Positions 45,025 to 55,604 are shown, counted from the stretch's first letter. The stretch: 64,000 nt of DNA from Semisulcospira habei (GCA_036245525.1 BTPG01000005.1:179618698-179682697); one strand, 5' to 3'. Notes: a model not told the origin generated them from the letters alone. Program-made: numbers and translations.

Positions 45025-45158
45025 CTAGTCCAGCGCCAACTACTGCAGACAAATCAACTGTGGTAGCTGAAGCGTACGGCTTAATTAATAAGTGACTCTA
45101 TCCAACAAATCTGTGATTAAATATCAACAACATTTTACATCGGCCCCTACCCCCCCCC
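45025..45158 (-). repeat. Short repeat, inverted partner of 45388-45520
   Basis: CCAGCGCCAACTACTGCAGAC...GACTCTATCCAACAAATCTG is the reverse complement of the insert in the family A-prime element downstream; about 130 bases. Confidence 0.8.
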
Positions 45159-45159
45159 T

Positions 45160-45170
45160 CCACACACACA

Positions 45171-45230
<60 letters not shown>
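45160..45230. repeat. (CA)n microsatellite
   Basis: CA tract with one CATA interruption, between the inverted repeats. Confidence 0.95.
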
Positions 45231-45231
<1 letters not shown>

Positions 45232-45311
45232 CCGCTCCTTTTCCCCTTGGAAATACAACTTTGGACGACAATTGTAAAAACTATAAGCCGCTGACTTTGG
45301 AAGGCAAGTGT

Positions 45312-45937
45312 TAACCTATTGCGTCCTGAAGCTGATTTGATAAAAGTTACTTATTGTCCTGTGAAGGCTACGTTACAGATTAGGGCGGAGGGGGGGGGGG
45401 GAGGGCGATGTAAAATGTTGTTGATATTTAATCACAGATTTGTTGGACAGATTCACTTGTTAATTAAGCCGTACGCTTCAGCTACCACGGTTGATTTGTC
45501 TGCAGTAGTTGGCGCTGGATTAGACCATTTTAGTTCGAGTGTGGTGCCAGGATAGCTTGGCGCCTCGGGCGCCAAGCTATCCTGGCACCACCCTTGAACT
45601 ATCATAGTAACATTTACTTCAAGCAATGGGTGTATCAGCAGGGCCGGATCCAAGGGGCGGGGTGCTTTGTTACTACAGCACCCCCCCCATTCGGCTGGCA
45701 TCAAACGATAAATAAGTGTGTTTAAAATTGAGTTGTAACGCTTGTGTTTCAGTGCCGTACGTAACACCAGTTAGAAACTTTCAAAAACGTCAGAAGAACA
45801 GTTTCGGTTGTGGTAATTTGATAATATATACTAAACCCTGGAAATAGAAAAAAATGGAGCCCCCCCCCCCCACACACACACACACACACCCTCTTGAAAA
45901 CTGATTGATCCGGCGCTGATCAGGATGAAAAGGGTTA
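45312..45937. mobile_element. Family A-prime MITE with two nested insertions
   Basis: TTAACCTATTGCGTCCTGAAG to GATGAAAAGGGTTAA with hairpin loop TCG. Compared with the intact copy at 11566-11774 it carries an extra ~133 bases (45388-45520) after GATTAG, which is repeated after the insert, and a 280-base insert at 45639. Confidence 0.85.
45639..45918. mobile_element. 280-bp insertion with ATCAG target duplication
   Basis: Termini CAGGGCCGGATCCAAG and TTGATCCGGCGCTG are imperfect inverted repeats. ATCAG precedes (45634-45638) and follows (45919-45923). The uninterrupted sequence GTATCAGGATG exists at about 11754. CAG...CTG ends resemble hAT, but hAT usually gives 8 bases, so the class is open. 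Contains C runs and a short CA tract. Confidence 0.75.
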
Positions 45938-46119
45938 ACAGGGGTACGACCCCCCCCCCAGCGCACCTAACCGACGATTTGCATTCATGAGATGTTGGGG
46001 ACTTGAGTGAGGAACGAGAGGTTTATTACGCGACCATTTCACAGGAGCTGATTGCCATGTTGCATGTTGCGTCTTCCCCTGAAAGATCTTTTCACACCAG
46101 CAGGGAATACGGAGACAAC

Positions 46120-46240
46120 TACAAGAGGCATAGATCCTCATGAGCCCCTCCCCCCCCCTCCCCCCAGCATGGCAGATCTTTTCCTTTTAAGGATCTTCGG
46201 GCCAACGACGACCACAGTGGGCCGGAGGACCTTTGCTTAT
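46120..46240. mobile_element. Family B half hairpin joined to family E half
   Basis: CAAGAGGCATAGATCCTCATG runs into a C stretch, then GGATCTTCGGGCCAACGACG and CACAGTGGGCCGGAGGACCTTTGC of family E. Confidence 0.55.
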
Positions 46241-46422
46241 CGCATTACGAGCATTTTCGTGCGTATGTGAGGACGTAAACAGGGTTGTGATGCACTGAAT
46301 GTTTGAGAAACCTTCGACATTATATACGGAAAACTGATCATCAGTAAAATACTTGTAAACATTCACTTTTTCTCTCATTTCTTCCTTAATTATATGTGCT
46401 TCTGTATCCTGTGTTAATTGAT

Positions 46423-46637
46423 TTTAAGCTATTCGCTGCCACTGGATGCTGATTGAGCTTCTGAACTATTCATTAATCCAACGCCGAAGAGCCCCAGCCG
46501 TCCAAGGAACATGGATACAAAGTGGAATGTGCAAGAGGCATAGATCCTCATGAGCCCCCGCAACTGCGGGGGCTCATGAAGATCTATGTCTCTTGCTGTA
46601 TGATCGTCTTTACATTTTCTCGGCATTGCAGGGATTC
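46423..46637. mobile_element. Family B hairpin MITE
   Basis: TTTTAAGCTATTCGCTGCCAC to TTCTCGGCATTGCAGGGATT; perfect hairpin GCAAGAGGCATAGATCCTCA. Confidence 0.75.
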
Positions 46638-46714
46638 ACATATTGAGCCTACATTTGGGGATTCTCTATAAACTGCATGCGCTTAAGGAACTCTCGGGCG
46701 TACTTATTCAATGT

Positions 46715-46850
46715 TACTTTCAGATTAGCTTGGCGCCTGTAGGTGGCAATTAGATTCTATTCTCGTAGCCTGGCGCCTGTAGGTGGCCACCTTTTCTTGT
46801 ACTGCCCTTAAACTATCATAGTCGATCCATTTTCTGTTGTTTACCCTTCG
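46715..46850. mobile_element. Family A relic
   Basis: CAGATTAGCTTGGCGCCTGT with a duplicated GGCGCCTGTAGGTGG and TATCATAGTCGATCCATTT. Confidence 0.5.
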
Positions 46851-46951
46851 CCCAGGGCTGAGTCAGTGGCCTAACGTCAGTTTCTTGTCAAACGTGTTCC
46901 TTGTTTCCCAGCAGCTTTGGGAAAAAAAGAAAAAAAAACTTGACGGCTCTT

Positions 46952-46954
<3 letters not shown>

Positions 46955-46993
<39 letters not shown>
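46955..46993. repeat. Poly(A) run
   Basis: Nearly 40 A residues, followed by T and C runs to 47075. Confidence 0.95.
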
Positions 46994-46995
<2 letters not shown>

Positions 46996-47207
46996 CAGAT
47001 CCTCTGTCTCCTTGTTTGTTTGTTTTTTGGGGTTTTTTTTTTTGCTTTTTTAAACTCCCCCCCCCCCCCTCCCGTTCATCTCACACTCCACACCCCACTC
47101 CCAACATTTTTCTTACTAAGCTGGGATGTCTGCAATGGAAAAAAAAAAGCTAAACTGAGACTTTCTTTCGGACAACGCGTTGTCCGTTTTGCGTCGTAAA
47201 AGACTAG

Positions 47208-47600
47208 CCATCTGTTTTGTTGGTCGTCTTGCCCTTAACACCAGCTGCATGCCAGAGACCTACGGTTAACAGATTAAGCATAGTGTTAAATTAGCTTGTT
47301 TTCTAATTGGTCATAATAGCTCAAGGGTAATGCCTGATTAGATTGGCGCCTTGACAGGCGCCAATCTAATCAGGCATTACCCTTGAGCCATCTGTTTTGT
47401 GGGTCGTCTTGCCCTCAACACCAGCTGCATGCCAGAGACCTATGGTTAACAGATTAAGCTTAGTGTTAAATTAGCTTGTTTTCTAATTGGTCATAATAGC
47501 TCAAGGGTAATGCCTGATTAGATTGGCGCCTTGACAGGCGCCAATCTAATCAGGCATTACACTTGAGCTCTCATCGTCGATCTATCTCCTTCTGTTGGCT
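47208..47600. repeat. Tandem duplication (190 bp) of an A-type hairpin unit
   Basis: CCATCTGTTTTGT starts at 47208 and again at 47398. Each unit ends in a hairpin GGTCATAATAGCTCAAGGG with GATTGGCGCC / GGCGCCAATC arms (loop TTGACA). The copies differ at very few positions, so the duplication is young. The arm uses AGATTGG/CCAATCT instead of AGCTTGG/CCAAGCT. Confidence 0.85.
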
Positions 47601-48040
47601 CGTGAAGTGGAAGAGGAACGAAGCCGGGTTGAGACGTCACATAATCAATCCACGTGCGGGCTCTGATATTGGCTCGTGCATCAGCGTAAAAAGTCAGGGA
47701 GAAATGTGACAAATTTCTTTGGGGAAGTTAATTCTCACGGCTTGCTTCAAATTCGGATTCAGATTCATCTTTATTATGCTATTTGTAAATCCCCATCGGT
47801 GTTAACAATAAAAAATGTGAAAGCCATTTCTATATCAGCATTAAAAATGATGAAAGCAAACATAAGAAAGTTGGTTTCTAAATAAAACATTTAAACAATG
47901 TGTGTGTGGGCAGCGTTTGCCAAATCTATCCACAAAATTCCGACCCGCATAAAACTTACATACAGGTTTATACCAGGTATAAGTTTGCCTTCTCCGAAAC
48001 GACATACATTTATATTTTGACTTTCCATCCGAGATTATTT
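47601..48040. other. AT-rich stretch, nothing recognised
   Basis: No supported coding region or repeat. Confidence 0.4.
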
Positions 48041-48610
48041 CTAAATCAGGTCAAAGATAGCAGTTTGAGCCCCTTTGAAGTAAGGAGAGACAGTAAGTGC
48101 GCTCCTTTATAGCAAGGACTAAAAATGCCTTTTTGCTGCATCGCCCTGATCACAGGGGCATGCTTCCTCGTTACAGTCGTACTGTTAACTCATTCAGCCC
48201 GAGGGCCGTATTTCCCAAATTTTGGAGGCGTCATCTAATGACTATGCACCAGTTGCAGGAGATGGATCGACCATGATAATTCAAGGGCAGTGCCAGATTA
48301 GCTTGGCGCCGACAGGCGCCAAGCTAATCTGGCACTACCCTTGAATTATCATGGTCGACCCAACTCCTGCTGTAATGCGTCAGGGCTGAATGGGTTAAGA
48401 CCAGATACATACGCCTGCCTCAAACTGTGGATATCAATGACTGAATGAGGCAACTCCTTGCGAGCAAGGCGAGATAAAATGTACTCATCAAACCGTGCGG
48501 CTCAGGGGTTCATGAGAATATACGCCTTTTGCAGACGGAGCAAGCCGCCGTAAAAGCCACTGAATGTTTCAATTCTGTACATTTCAGGGATGCCCTCTAC
48601 TTCTGTTAAC
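48040..48610 (+). repeat. Dispersed repeat (interrupted copy), partner of 62060-62400
   Basis: TCAAAGATAGCAGTTTGAGCC, AGACAGTAAG, GAGGCAACTCCTTGCG and CAGACGG blocks occur in order in both copies. This copy is interrupted by the family A element at 48185-48398. Confidence 0.75.
48185..48398. mobile_element. Family A TTAA hairpin MITE, complete
   Basis: TTAACTCATTCAGCCCGAGG to CAGGGCTGAATGGGTTAA, loop GACA, arms nearly perfect. The paralogous copy at about 62210 lacks it. Confidence 0.92.
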
Positions 48611-48936
48611 ACTCTGAGCCCTCAAGTCGAGATTGCTCCAATTTGGGATTCGTCCAGTTCAGGAAACAGGTCGACCATGATTTTCAAACCTGGTGCCAGG
48701 AAAACCTGGCGCCTCTACGCGCAGTTCATGATTAATCCGGCTCCAGTGTTGCAGTTGTATCGCGGATGACTCGCTGAATGTGCTTATAGACGTTTCAAAC
48801 TGATTCAAGGCCGGCGGAGCATGGCGCCCTCTAGCCGCCAAGTTTGTTTTGTTTTGTTTTGTTTTCTGGCACCACCCTTAAACTGTCAGGGTGTATCTCG
48901 AATCCTGTTGTAGTCTGCGAAGACTAAATGCTTTAA
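48607..48936. mobile_element. Family A MITE, old, with internal insertion
   Basis: AACACTCTGAGCCCTCAAG to AGACTAAATGCTTTAA; hairpin AGGTCGACCATGATTTTCAA is split by about 120 bases between GGCGCCTCTACGCG and the second arm. Shares its right TTAA with the next B element. Confidence 0.6.
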
Positions 48937-49135
48937 CCCCTTCACTGCCAGTGGACGCAGATTGTGTTTTTGAAATCAATGTAAATTCAACGCTGGTAAA
49001 GATCACCATCTGTCAAAGGCACCCTGGATACAAAATGTTTCCGCAAGAGGTGCAGATCCTTCACGAGCCAGATCTGTACATCATGCCGCAGTTGGGTACT
49101 TGGTGTTTAATTTTCCTCGGCAGCGAAGGGGTTAA
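48933..49135. mobile_element. Family B TTAA MITE, hairpin decayed
   Basis: TTAACCCCTTCACTGCCAGT to CGGCAGCGAAGGGGTTAA; the right hairpin arm is mostly lost. Confidence 0.82.
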
Positions 49136-49327
49136 TGTTCTTAGACTCTTTCTGACTGGACTTCGAACGGTAAATATTAGTGACTTTCCGCAGACAGAAC
49201 GTGGCTGGCGACTGTATCGGCGGCAAACATTTAATTCCACTGACAGCGTGGACTGACCCTTCCATTGTCACGGTCAGGCACCGCGGCAGGGCTGGGTGTC
49301 CTCCTGATTTATACTAGGAGGCACCAC

Positions 49328-49437
49328 CAGTGAGCAAAAGGTCCTTTGGCCGACCGTCTGCCGCGGCTGGCCCGCGCACGGCCGTGCGCGGGCCAACCGC
49401 GGCAGACGGTCTACCAGAGGACCTTTTGCTCCCTGGG
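49328..49437. mobile_element. Family E palindromic MITE, complete
   Basis: CCAGTGAGCAAAAGGTCC to GGACCTTTTGCTCCCTGG. The inner palindrome GCCGCGGCTGGCCCGCGCAC is near perfect and uses GTCC/GGAC in place of CATC/GATG on both arms. Confidence 0.83.
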
Positions 49438-49669
49438 AAGACTACCAGGACTGAGTCGGCCGATAACCCAGCGTCAGTCCGGTCACTGCTTGGCCATCGA
49501 CGAATTATACCGAGATGAGGGACTTAGTATTGACTGCGCTGGCAGTCTTTTCCTATAGTAAGCGCCTACACTGTACACTGAAAGCACCGGGGTACCGGTA
49601 AGGGGCACACGAATAAAATAAAGCAAAGAACCACTAGATGTTCATACGGACAACATCGAAATGGTCACA

Positions 49670-50160
49670 AACCTTGTAGTGCACCTTCCAGTTTGCATAT
49701 GCGTCTATCTCGTGCCTACTTTTTAACCCCTTAACTGCCGGAGCAAAGCGAACGCTAATCAGCTGCCAAGAGACACAAATCTTCATGAGTTCCCGCAGTC
49801 GCGAGGACTCATGAGGATTTAGGTCTCTTGTTGGTCATATGTTTTTCATGCCTATTTCTGGTGCCTGATTTAGTTTGTTCTTTTCGCGAAAGTCGATCAG
49901 TGTGCGGTGGTTTCTGACGCAAAACCCGTGATCACTCACAGCGAAGAGACTAAGTTCCCTTCTGTCGGAAAAAGACATGGATTCAATGCATGATATGATG
50001 CATCCGTTTAAGGGATGTATATGACTGGCTTATATTTCATCTGTGTATTTACTGTGGGTTAGTGATTAGTGCATGACAGCAAGGGGCAAGCCGTTTGTCT
50101 GTCCTGTGCTGAGTAATTCCCAGTGGTACGTGTACGGACACCGAAACGGGCATAGCACTA
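49670..50160 (+). mobile_element. Penelope-like 3' fragment, interrupted by a B-prime MITE
   Basis: TTGTAGTGCACCTTC, GTGCCTACTT, GAAAAAGACATGGATTC and GTGCTGAGTAATTCCC match the 3' region of the element at 30930-31180 in order. The match is broken exactly by the TTAA element at 49723. Confidence 0.7.
49723..49953. mobile_element. Family B-prime TTAA hairpin MITE
   Basis: TTAACCCCTTAACTGCCGGA to ACAGCGAAGAGACTAA (TTAA mutated to CTAA). Confidence 0.87.
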
Positions 50161-50575
50161 ACCATAACTATAAATCATTTGTTGTTTACCCCCTCTGTAG
50201 CATTATATCTTTTGAAAAAAAAAAGTAAGAACAACAATAAAAAAAAAGATTAATGTTTCTCTGCAGACAAAATATGGCATTGCAGCTTCCAAGAGGCATC
50301 CTTCAAAACTCAAATCTCAAAACAATCGGCTAAAGGAGCTTTGAATATTTTTAGACAATTTTCAGAGGACAGCTGTTGCAAAAGGTTCTTTGTATACTTT
50401 GCACATTGTCATGGATGTAGAGGACCCTCCAAGCGTTCGTAACGTGAATGGCGTGACGTCGAAACATTCTTTCATTCATTATAGGCACTGGTACTTATAG
50501 ACCATCCACAAACATTTTTTATATTGAATCGTCTGCTATAAACTGACTAGAAACAAGTCAGAAGAAGCACTACCC
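50161..50575. other. Nothing recognised
   Basis: AT-rich sequence with short poly(A) runs near 50215-50250. Confidence 0.4.
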
Positions 50576-50789
50576 TTAACCCATTCATCCCTGATGCCCT
50601 ACAGCAGGAGATGAGTAGACCATGATAATTCAAGGGTAGTGCCAGATTAGCTTGGCGCCTGTCGGCGCCAAGCTAATCTGGCACTGCCCTTGAATTATCA
50701 TGGTCGATCCATCTCCGGCAACTAGTGCATAGTCATTAAATGACGCCTCCAAAATGTACGAAATACGGCCGTCGGGCTGAATGAGTTAA
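50576..50789. mobile_element. Family A TTAA hairpin MITE
   Basis: TTAACCCATTCATCCCTGATG to CGGGCTGAATGAGTTAA, loop TGTC, AGATTAGCTTGG arms. Confidence 0.9.
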
Positions 50790-50862
50790 GACATCCTTGA
50801 ATGTTCAAGGTACAATCAAGTTACAATCAGTACCCTTCAACGATCACTGTGCAAAATCCAGA

Positions 50863-50930
50863 CCAAATAAGGAGACTGCAAAATAATGCAGGGAAGAACC
50901 CAACGAAGCAAGAAACGTGCTTAGAAAAGA
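50863..50930. repeat. Left inverted flank of the minisatellite
   Basis: AGAACCCAACGAAGCAAGAAACGTGCTTAGAAAAG is complementary to the sequence at 53785-53835. Confidence 0.75.
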
Positions 50931-53490
50931 CAGTTACAAAACAAAGACAGAAGCACTCTTAGAAAAGACAGTTACAAAACAAAGACAGAAGCACTCTTAC
51001 AAAATCAGTTACAAAAAAAAGACAGAAGCACTCTTAGAAAAGACAGTTACAAAACAAAGACAGAAGCACTCTTAGAAAAGACAGTTACAAAACAAAGACA
51101 GAAGCACTCTTACAAAATCAGTTTTAAAAAAAGACAGAAGCACTCTTAGAAAAGACAGTTACAAAACAAAGACAGAAGCACTCTTAGAAAGGACCGTTAC
51201 AAAACAAATAAAGAAGCACTCTTAGAAAAGACAGTTACAAAACAAAGACAGAAGCACTCTTAGAAAAGACAGTTACAAAACAAAGAAAGAAGCACTCTTA
51301 GAAAAGACAGTTACAAAACAAAGACAGAAGCACTCTTAGAAAAGACAGTTACAAAAAAAGACAGAAGCACTCTTAGAAAAGACAGTTACAAAAAAAGACA
51401 GAAGCACTCTTAGAAAAGACAGTTACAAAAAAAGACAGAAGCACTCTTAGAAAAGAGAGTTACAAAACAAAGACAGAAGCACTCTTAGAAAAGACAGTTA
51501 CAAAACAAAGACAGAAACACTCTTAGAAAAGACAGTTACAAAAAAAGACAGAAGCACTCTTAGAAAAGACAGTTACAAAAAAAGACAGAAGCACTCTTAG
51601 AAAGGACCGTTACAAAAAAAGACAGAAGCACTCTTAGAAAAGACAGTTACAAAAAAAGACAGAAGCACCCTTAGAAAAGACAGTTACAAAACAAAGACAG
51701 AAGCACTCTTAGAAAAGACAGTTACAAAACAAAGACAGAAGCACTCTTAGAAAAGACAGTTACAAAAAAAGACGGAAGCACTCTTAGAAAAGACAGTTAC
51801 AAAAAAAGACAGAAGCACTCTTAAAAAAGACAGTTACAAAACAAAGACAGAAGCACTCTTAGAAAAGACAGTTACAAAACAAAGAGAGAAGCACTCTTAG
51901 AAAAGACAGTTACAAAACAAAGACAGAAGCACTCTTAGAAAAGACAGTTACAAAAAAAGACAGAAGCACTCTTAGAAAAGACAGTTACAAAAAAAGACAG
52001 AAGCACTCTTAGAAAAGACAGTTACAAAAAAAGACAGAAGCACTCTTAGAAAAGACAGTTACAAAACAAAGACAGAAGGACTCTTAGAAAAGACAGTTAC
52101 AAAACAAAGAGAGAAGCACTCTTAGAAAAGACAGTTACAAAACAAAGACAGAAGCACTCTTAGAAAAGACAGTTACAAAACAAAGACAGAAGCACTCTTA
52201 GAAAAGACAGTTACAAAACAAAGACAGAAGCACTCTTAGAAAAGACAGTTACAAAACAAAGACAGAAGCACTCTTAGAAAAGACAGTTACAAAAAAAGAC
52301 AGAAGCACTCTTAGAATAGACAGTTACAAAAAAAGACAGAAGCACTCTTAGAAAAGACAGTTACAAAAAAAGACAGAAGCACTCTTAGAAAAGACAGTTA
52401 CAAAACAAAGACAGAAGCACTCTTAGAAAAGACAGTTACAAAACAAAGACAGAAGCACTCTTAGAAAAGACAGTTACAAAACAAAGACAGAAGCACTCTT
52501 AGAAAAGACAGTTACAAAAAAAGACAGAAGCACTCTTAGAAAGGACCGTTACAAAAAAAGACAGAAGCACTCTTAGAAAAGACAGTTACAAAAAAAGACA
52601 GAAGCACCCTTAGAAAAGACAGTTACAAAACAAAGACAGAAGCACTCTTAGAAAAGACAGTTACAAAACAAAGACAGAAGCACTCTTAGAAAAGACAGTT
52701 ACAAAAAAAGACGGAAGCACTCTTAGAAAAGACAGTTACAAAAAAAGACAGAAGCACTCTTAAAAAAGACAGTTACAAAACAAAGACAGAAGCACTCTTA
52801 GAAAAGACAGTTACAAAACAAAGACAGAAGCACTCTTAGAAAAGACAGTTACAAAACAAAGACAGAAGCACTCTTAGAAAAGACAGTTACAAAAAAAGAC
52901 AGAAGCACTCTTAGAAAAGACAGTTACAAAAAAAGACAGAAGCACTCTTAGAAAAGACAGTTACAAAAAAAGACAGAAGCACTCTTAGAAAAGACAGTTA
53001 CAAAACAAAGACAGAAGCACTCTTAGAAAAGACAGTTACAAAACAAAGAGAGAAGCACTCTTAGAAAAGACAGTTACAAAACAAAGACAGAAGCACTCTT
53101 AGAAAAGACAGTTACAAAACAAAGACAGAAACACTCTTAGAAAAGACAGTTACAAAACAAAGACAGAAGCACTCTTAGAAAAGACAGTTACAAAACAAAG
53201 ACAGAAACACACTTAGAAAAGACAGTTACAAAACAAAGACAGAAACACACTTAGAAAAGACAGTTACAAAACAAAGACAGAAACACACTTAGACAAGACA
53301 GTTACAAAACAAAGACAGAAAGACACTTAGAAAAGACAGTTACAAAACAAAGACAGAAACACACTTAGACAAGACAGTTACAAAACAAAGACAGAAACAC
53401 ACTTAGAAAAGACAGTTACAAAACAAAGACAGAAACACACTTAGAAAAGACAGTTACAAAACAAAGACAGAAGCACTCTCACAAACTAGA
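50925..53490. repeat. 37/38-bp minisatellite, about 68 copies
   Basis: Unit CTTAGAAAAGACAGTTACAA + AACAAAGACAGAAGCACT with a common one-base-shorter variant (ACAAAAAAAGAC). Diagnostic variants (GACCGTTAC, CACCCTTAG, GACGGAAGC, CTTAAAAAAG) recur in the same order at 51601 and 52540, showing a block duplication of 939 bases. The 3' end carries a distinct GAAACACACTTAGA variant run (53205-53450). Confidence 0.96.
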
Positions 53491-53509
53491 TAGGTGAGAC
53501 TAGTGCTGG

Positions 53510-53740
53510 CAGAATTGTACACATACTAAGGGGAATTACTCAGCGCTGGACAGACAAGCAGGTATACGCAGGTATAGAACAAGACGATCATCTACATCCT
53601 ACAGGATGTAGATGATCGTCTTGTTCTATACCTGCGTATATCTCTGTGGGCTGGCCGCGATTGGGTGCCTGATAGGCGGGGCAGGGGATCTAACTGTTTG
53701 TTTGTCCAGCGCTGAGTAATTCCCCTTGCTATGTGTATAA
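53510..53740. mobile_element. Two Penelope-like 3' fragments head to head
   Basis: GCAGGTATAGAACAAGACGATCATCTACATCC is followed at once by its reverse complement, centred at 53598, and the right side continues as at 30700-30830 (CTGTGGGCTGG, TGGGTGCCTGATAGGCGGG). Each outer side ends at CAGCGCTG...GTAATTCCCC. Confidence 0.78.
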
Positions 53741-53784
53741 AGACAGAAGCACGCTTAGAAAAAAAAACAGTTACAACACAATTG

Positions 53785-53840
53785 TGTCGTAACTGGCTTT
53801 TCTAAGCGTGTTTCTTTCTTCGTTGGATTCTCCTAACCAT
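53785..53840. repeat. Right inverted flank of the minisatellite
   Basis: GTAACTGGCTTTTCTAAGCG then TGTTTCTTTCTTCGTTGG mirrors 50863-50930. Confidence 0.75.
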
Positions 53841-53921
53841 CACGTTGTAATAACAATTTAGTTCCAAGAGTATGCGGGGAATGACATGGCCTTGCACTTT
53901 GACATCGCCTTGGACCGCCTG

Positions 53922-54030
53922 ACCAAGAGAGCAAAAGGTCCTCCGGCCGATGTTGACCGAAGTCTGCTCGCGCACGGCCGTGAGCGGACCGAATCCAGTC
54001 GACGTCGGCCCGTGTCTAGTTGCTTACTGT
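53922..54030. mobile_element. Family E palindromic MITE, aged
   Basis: GAGAGCAAAAGGTCCTCCGG to GACGTCGGCCCGTGTC, core CGCGCACGGCCGTGAGCG. Confidence 0.65.
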
Positions 54031-54239
54031 GGTTCCACAGCTTATCGTGTATGCATGTCCAATCACGCAAGCTGTGAAACCTTGGCCAGCCTCACCCGGA
54101 CACTGTGAATGGTTTCAAACGAGCCAGACATCCCAAAGAATCAAGTCAGACACTGACTGGCACGAGCAACGCAGTCACGGGTTTCAAGCCTAAAAAAGAA
54201 CCTCTATGCGAGGAACCGGTGTGTCTGTGCTTTGGTCAA

Positions 54240-54312
54240 CAAGAGGCATAGACTGCAAAGATTTGCCTGTAGCTGCAGGAACTCATTTAGGTCTATGTCT
54301 TATGTAGATGAG
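54240..54312. mobile_element. Family B hairpin relic
   Basis: CAAGAGGCATAGACTGC... to AGGTCTATGTCTTATGTAG; apex changed. Confidence 0.5.
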
Positions 54313-54454
54313 TGGGACTGGCACGATCTAATCAGATCCGCTGATTTTCATGTCATTGTTTCTGTAATTGGCGACTGACAATGTACAAATGATTGACTCA
54401 AATGTTTTGTTTCCAACTACTTTACGTGATTACTGTTCGAGTAGGAATTGCTTG

Positions 54455-54507
54455 CTGGTCTGTGATTTTGGACCTTAAAGCCGCACAGTCTAATATCACA
54501 GACCAGA
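54455..54507. repeat. Family G hairpin
   Basis: CTGGTCTGTGATTTTGGACC paired with ATATCACAGACCAG. Confidence 0.6.
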
Positions 54508-54699
54508 TCAGAGTTACATAAAGAGTCATTTCGCGCCTCAATGCACTGAATACTCAGGAATCAAAGTCTGCTTATAACCCTTAAGGATTAGGCAAAGACC
54601 CAAGTAGCTACACGTACGCCCCTGGACCTGGAGATGGACCGACAAAGACATGGTAAACGATCGAACAATAGGAAGATATATAAAATGTAAAATAAAAGG

Positions 54700-55000
54700 G
54701 AAATGGGTCGACAAGCAAACAAATGGAAAAAAGTACAAATGAACGAACAAACGAAAAAAACCAAGTAAAAAGCACGAGCAAACAAATAAACAAACAAACA
54801 AAGAACAGACAAAAAACAAATTAACTAAACAACGTATGAATAAACCAAAACAAACAAACAAACAAACAAACAAAAGACAAACAAGAAACAAAGAACGTAC
54901 GAACAAACAAACAAGAAACAACAAACAAACAAACAAAGAAACAAGTGAACGAATGAATGAATGAATAATTTAAAACAATAAATTTAAAAAACAACCAAAG
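54700..55000. repeat. (AAAC)-rich simple repeat
   Basis: Irregular AAAC/GAAC tetranucleotides from about 54700, ending in a GAAT run at 54950-54968. The phenylalanine/leucine-rich frames here are artefacts. Confidence 0.9.
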
Positions 55001-55031
55001 TAACGAACACATTTGAGTGACCAATACTTAC

Positions 55032-55165
55032 ATGACCCACTCAATGCCCAAGTCTGTTTTGTTCACTGGATACTTGGCCGACACATCGGTTATCTTGGCT
55101 TGTAGACGTTTCAGAAACTCATCCACCGCGCTACCGGGCAAAGAGCCGATTCGTATGGACATCAA
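55032..55165 (-). CDS. GluN3-like NMDA receptor exon, start of S2 ligand-binding segment
   Basis: First visible exon (in transcription order) of an ionotropic glutamate receptor subunit that forms glutamate- or glycine-gated cation channels in the neuronal plasma membrane. Read on the minus strand it encodes about 44 residues beginning LMSIRIGSLPGSAVDEF. It is preceded by a pyrimidine-rich tract and CAG at the acceptor and followed by AT|GTAAGT at the donor, and only one frame is open. The RIGS-x4-SAVDEF stretch aligns with the GluN3 region just after M3 where S2 begins; the conserved Ser of GSA corresponds to an agonist-contacting position. An NKT glycosylation sequon is present. The exon ends with two bases (AT), completed by the A that opens the exon at 37517, giving WVI-NGRLDAY. 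The next intron is about 17.5 kb. Identity as GluN3 rather than another NMDA subunit rests mainly on the downstream exons. Confidence 0.8.
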
Positions 55166-55255
55166 CTGTTGAAGAGAAAGATAATGTTGGTATAGCAACA
55201 ATACATCATAGCAAACGTGACGTTAGAAAAACCCAACCATTTAAAATGCATGGCT

Positions 55256-55306
55256 GCTCTGTGATTTCGAACGTACGGTCCCATACCGTAAAGTTCAAAA
55301 TCACAC
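55256..55306. repeat. Family G hairpin
   Basis: CTCTGTGATTTCGAACGTACGG with CCGTAAAGTTCAAAATCACA. Confidence 0.55.
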
Positions 55307-55339
55307 TAAACAATGCACGAGTGGCAGACTAAGTTATCA

Positions 55340-55557
55340 TTAACCACTTGGAACCCAATTCCACTGGATGCGTATTTTGTTTCTGAAACCTGTTCATTCA
55401 ATGGCCAAAAGCAAAACCGTGCAACGAACATAGATAGAAATTGGTCTCAGCAAGAGGCATAGATCTTCATGAGCCCCCGCAACTGCGGGGGCTCATAAGG
55501 ATCTATGCCTGTTGCAGTTGGGTCGCATTCACTATTTCTCAGCAGTGAAAGGGTTAA
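55340..55557. mobile_element. Family B TTAA hairpin MITE
   Basis: TTAACCACTTGGAACCCAAT to CTCAGCAGTGAAAGGGTTAA; perfect hairpin core GCAAGAGGCATAGATCTTCA. Confidence 0.85.
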
Positions 55558-55581
55558 ACAAATATTTGAAAAATGTAACAC

Positions 55582-55604
55582 GCACACACACACACACACA
55601 CCAT

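Noticed and set aside
50925..53490. CRISPR array
   Set aside because: Units are contiguous with no unique spacers, in a eukaryotic intron; it is a minisatellite.
54538..55024. Phe/Leu/Cys-rich membrane-like proteins
   Set aside because: Translation of an AAAC-type simple repeat.
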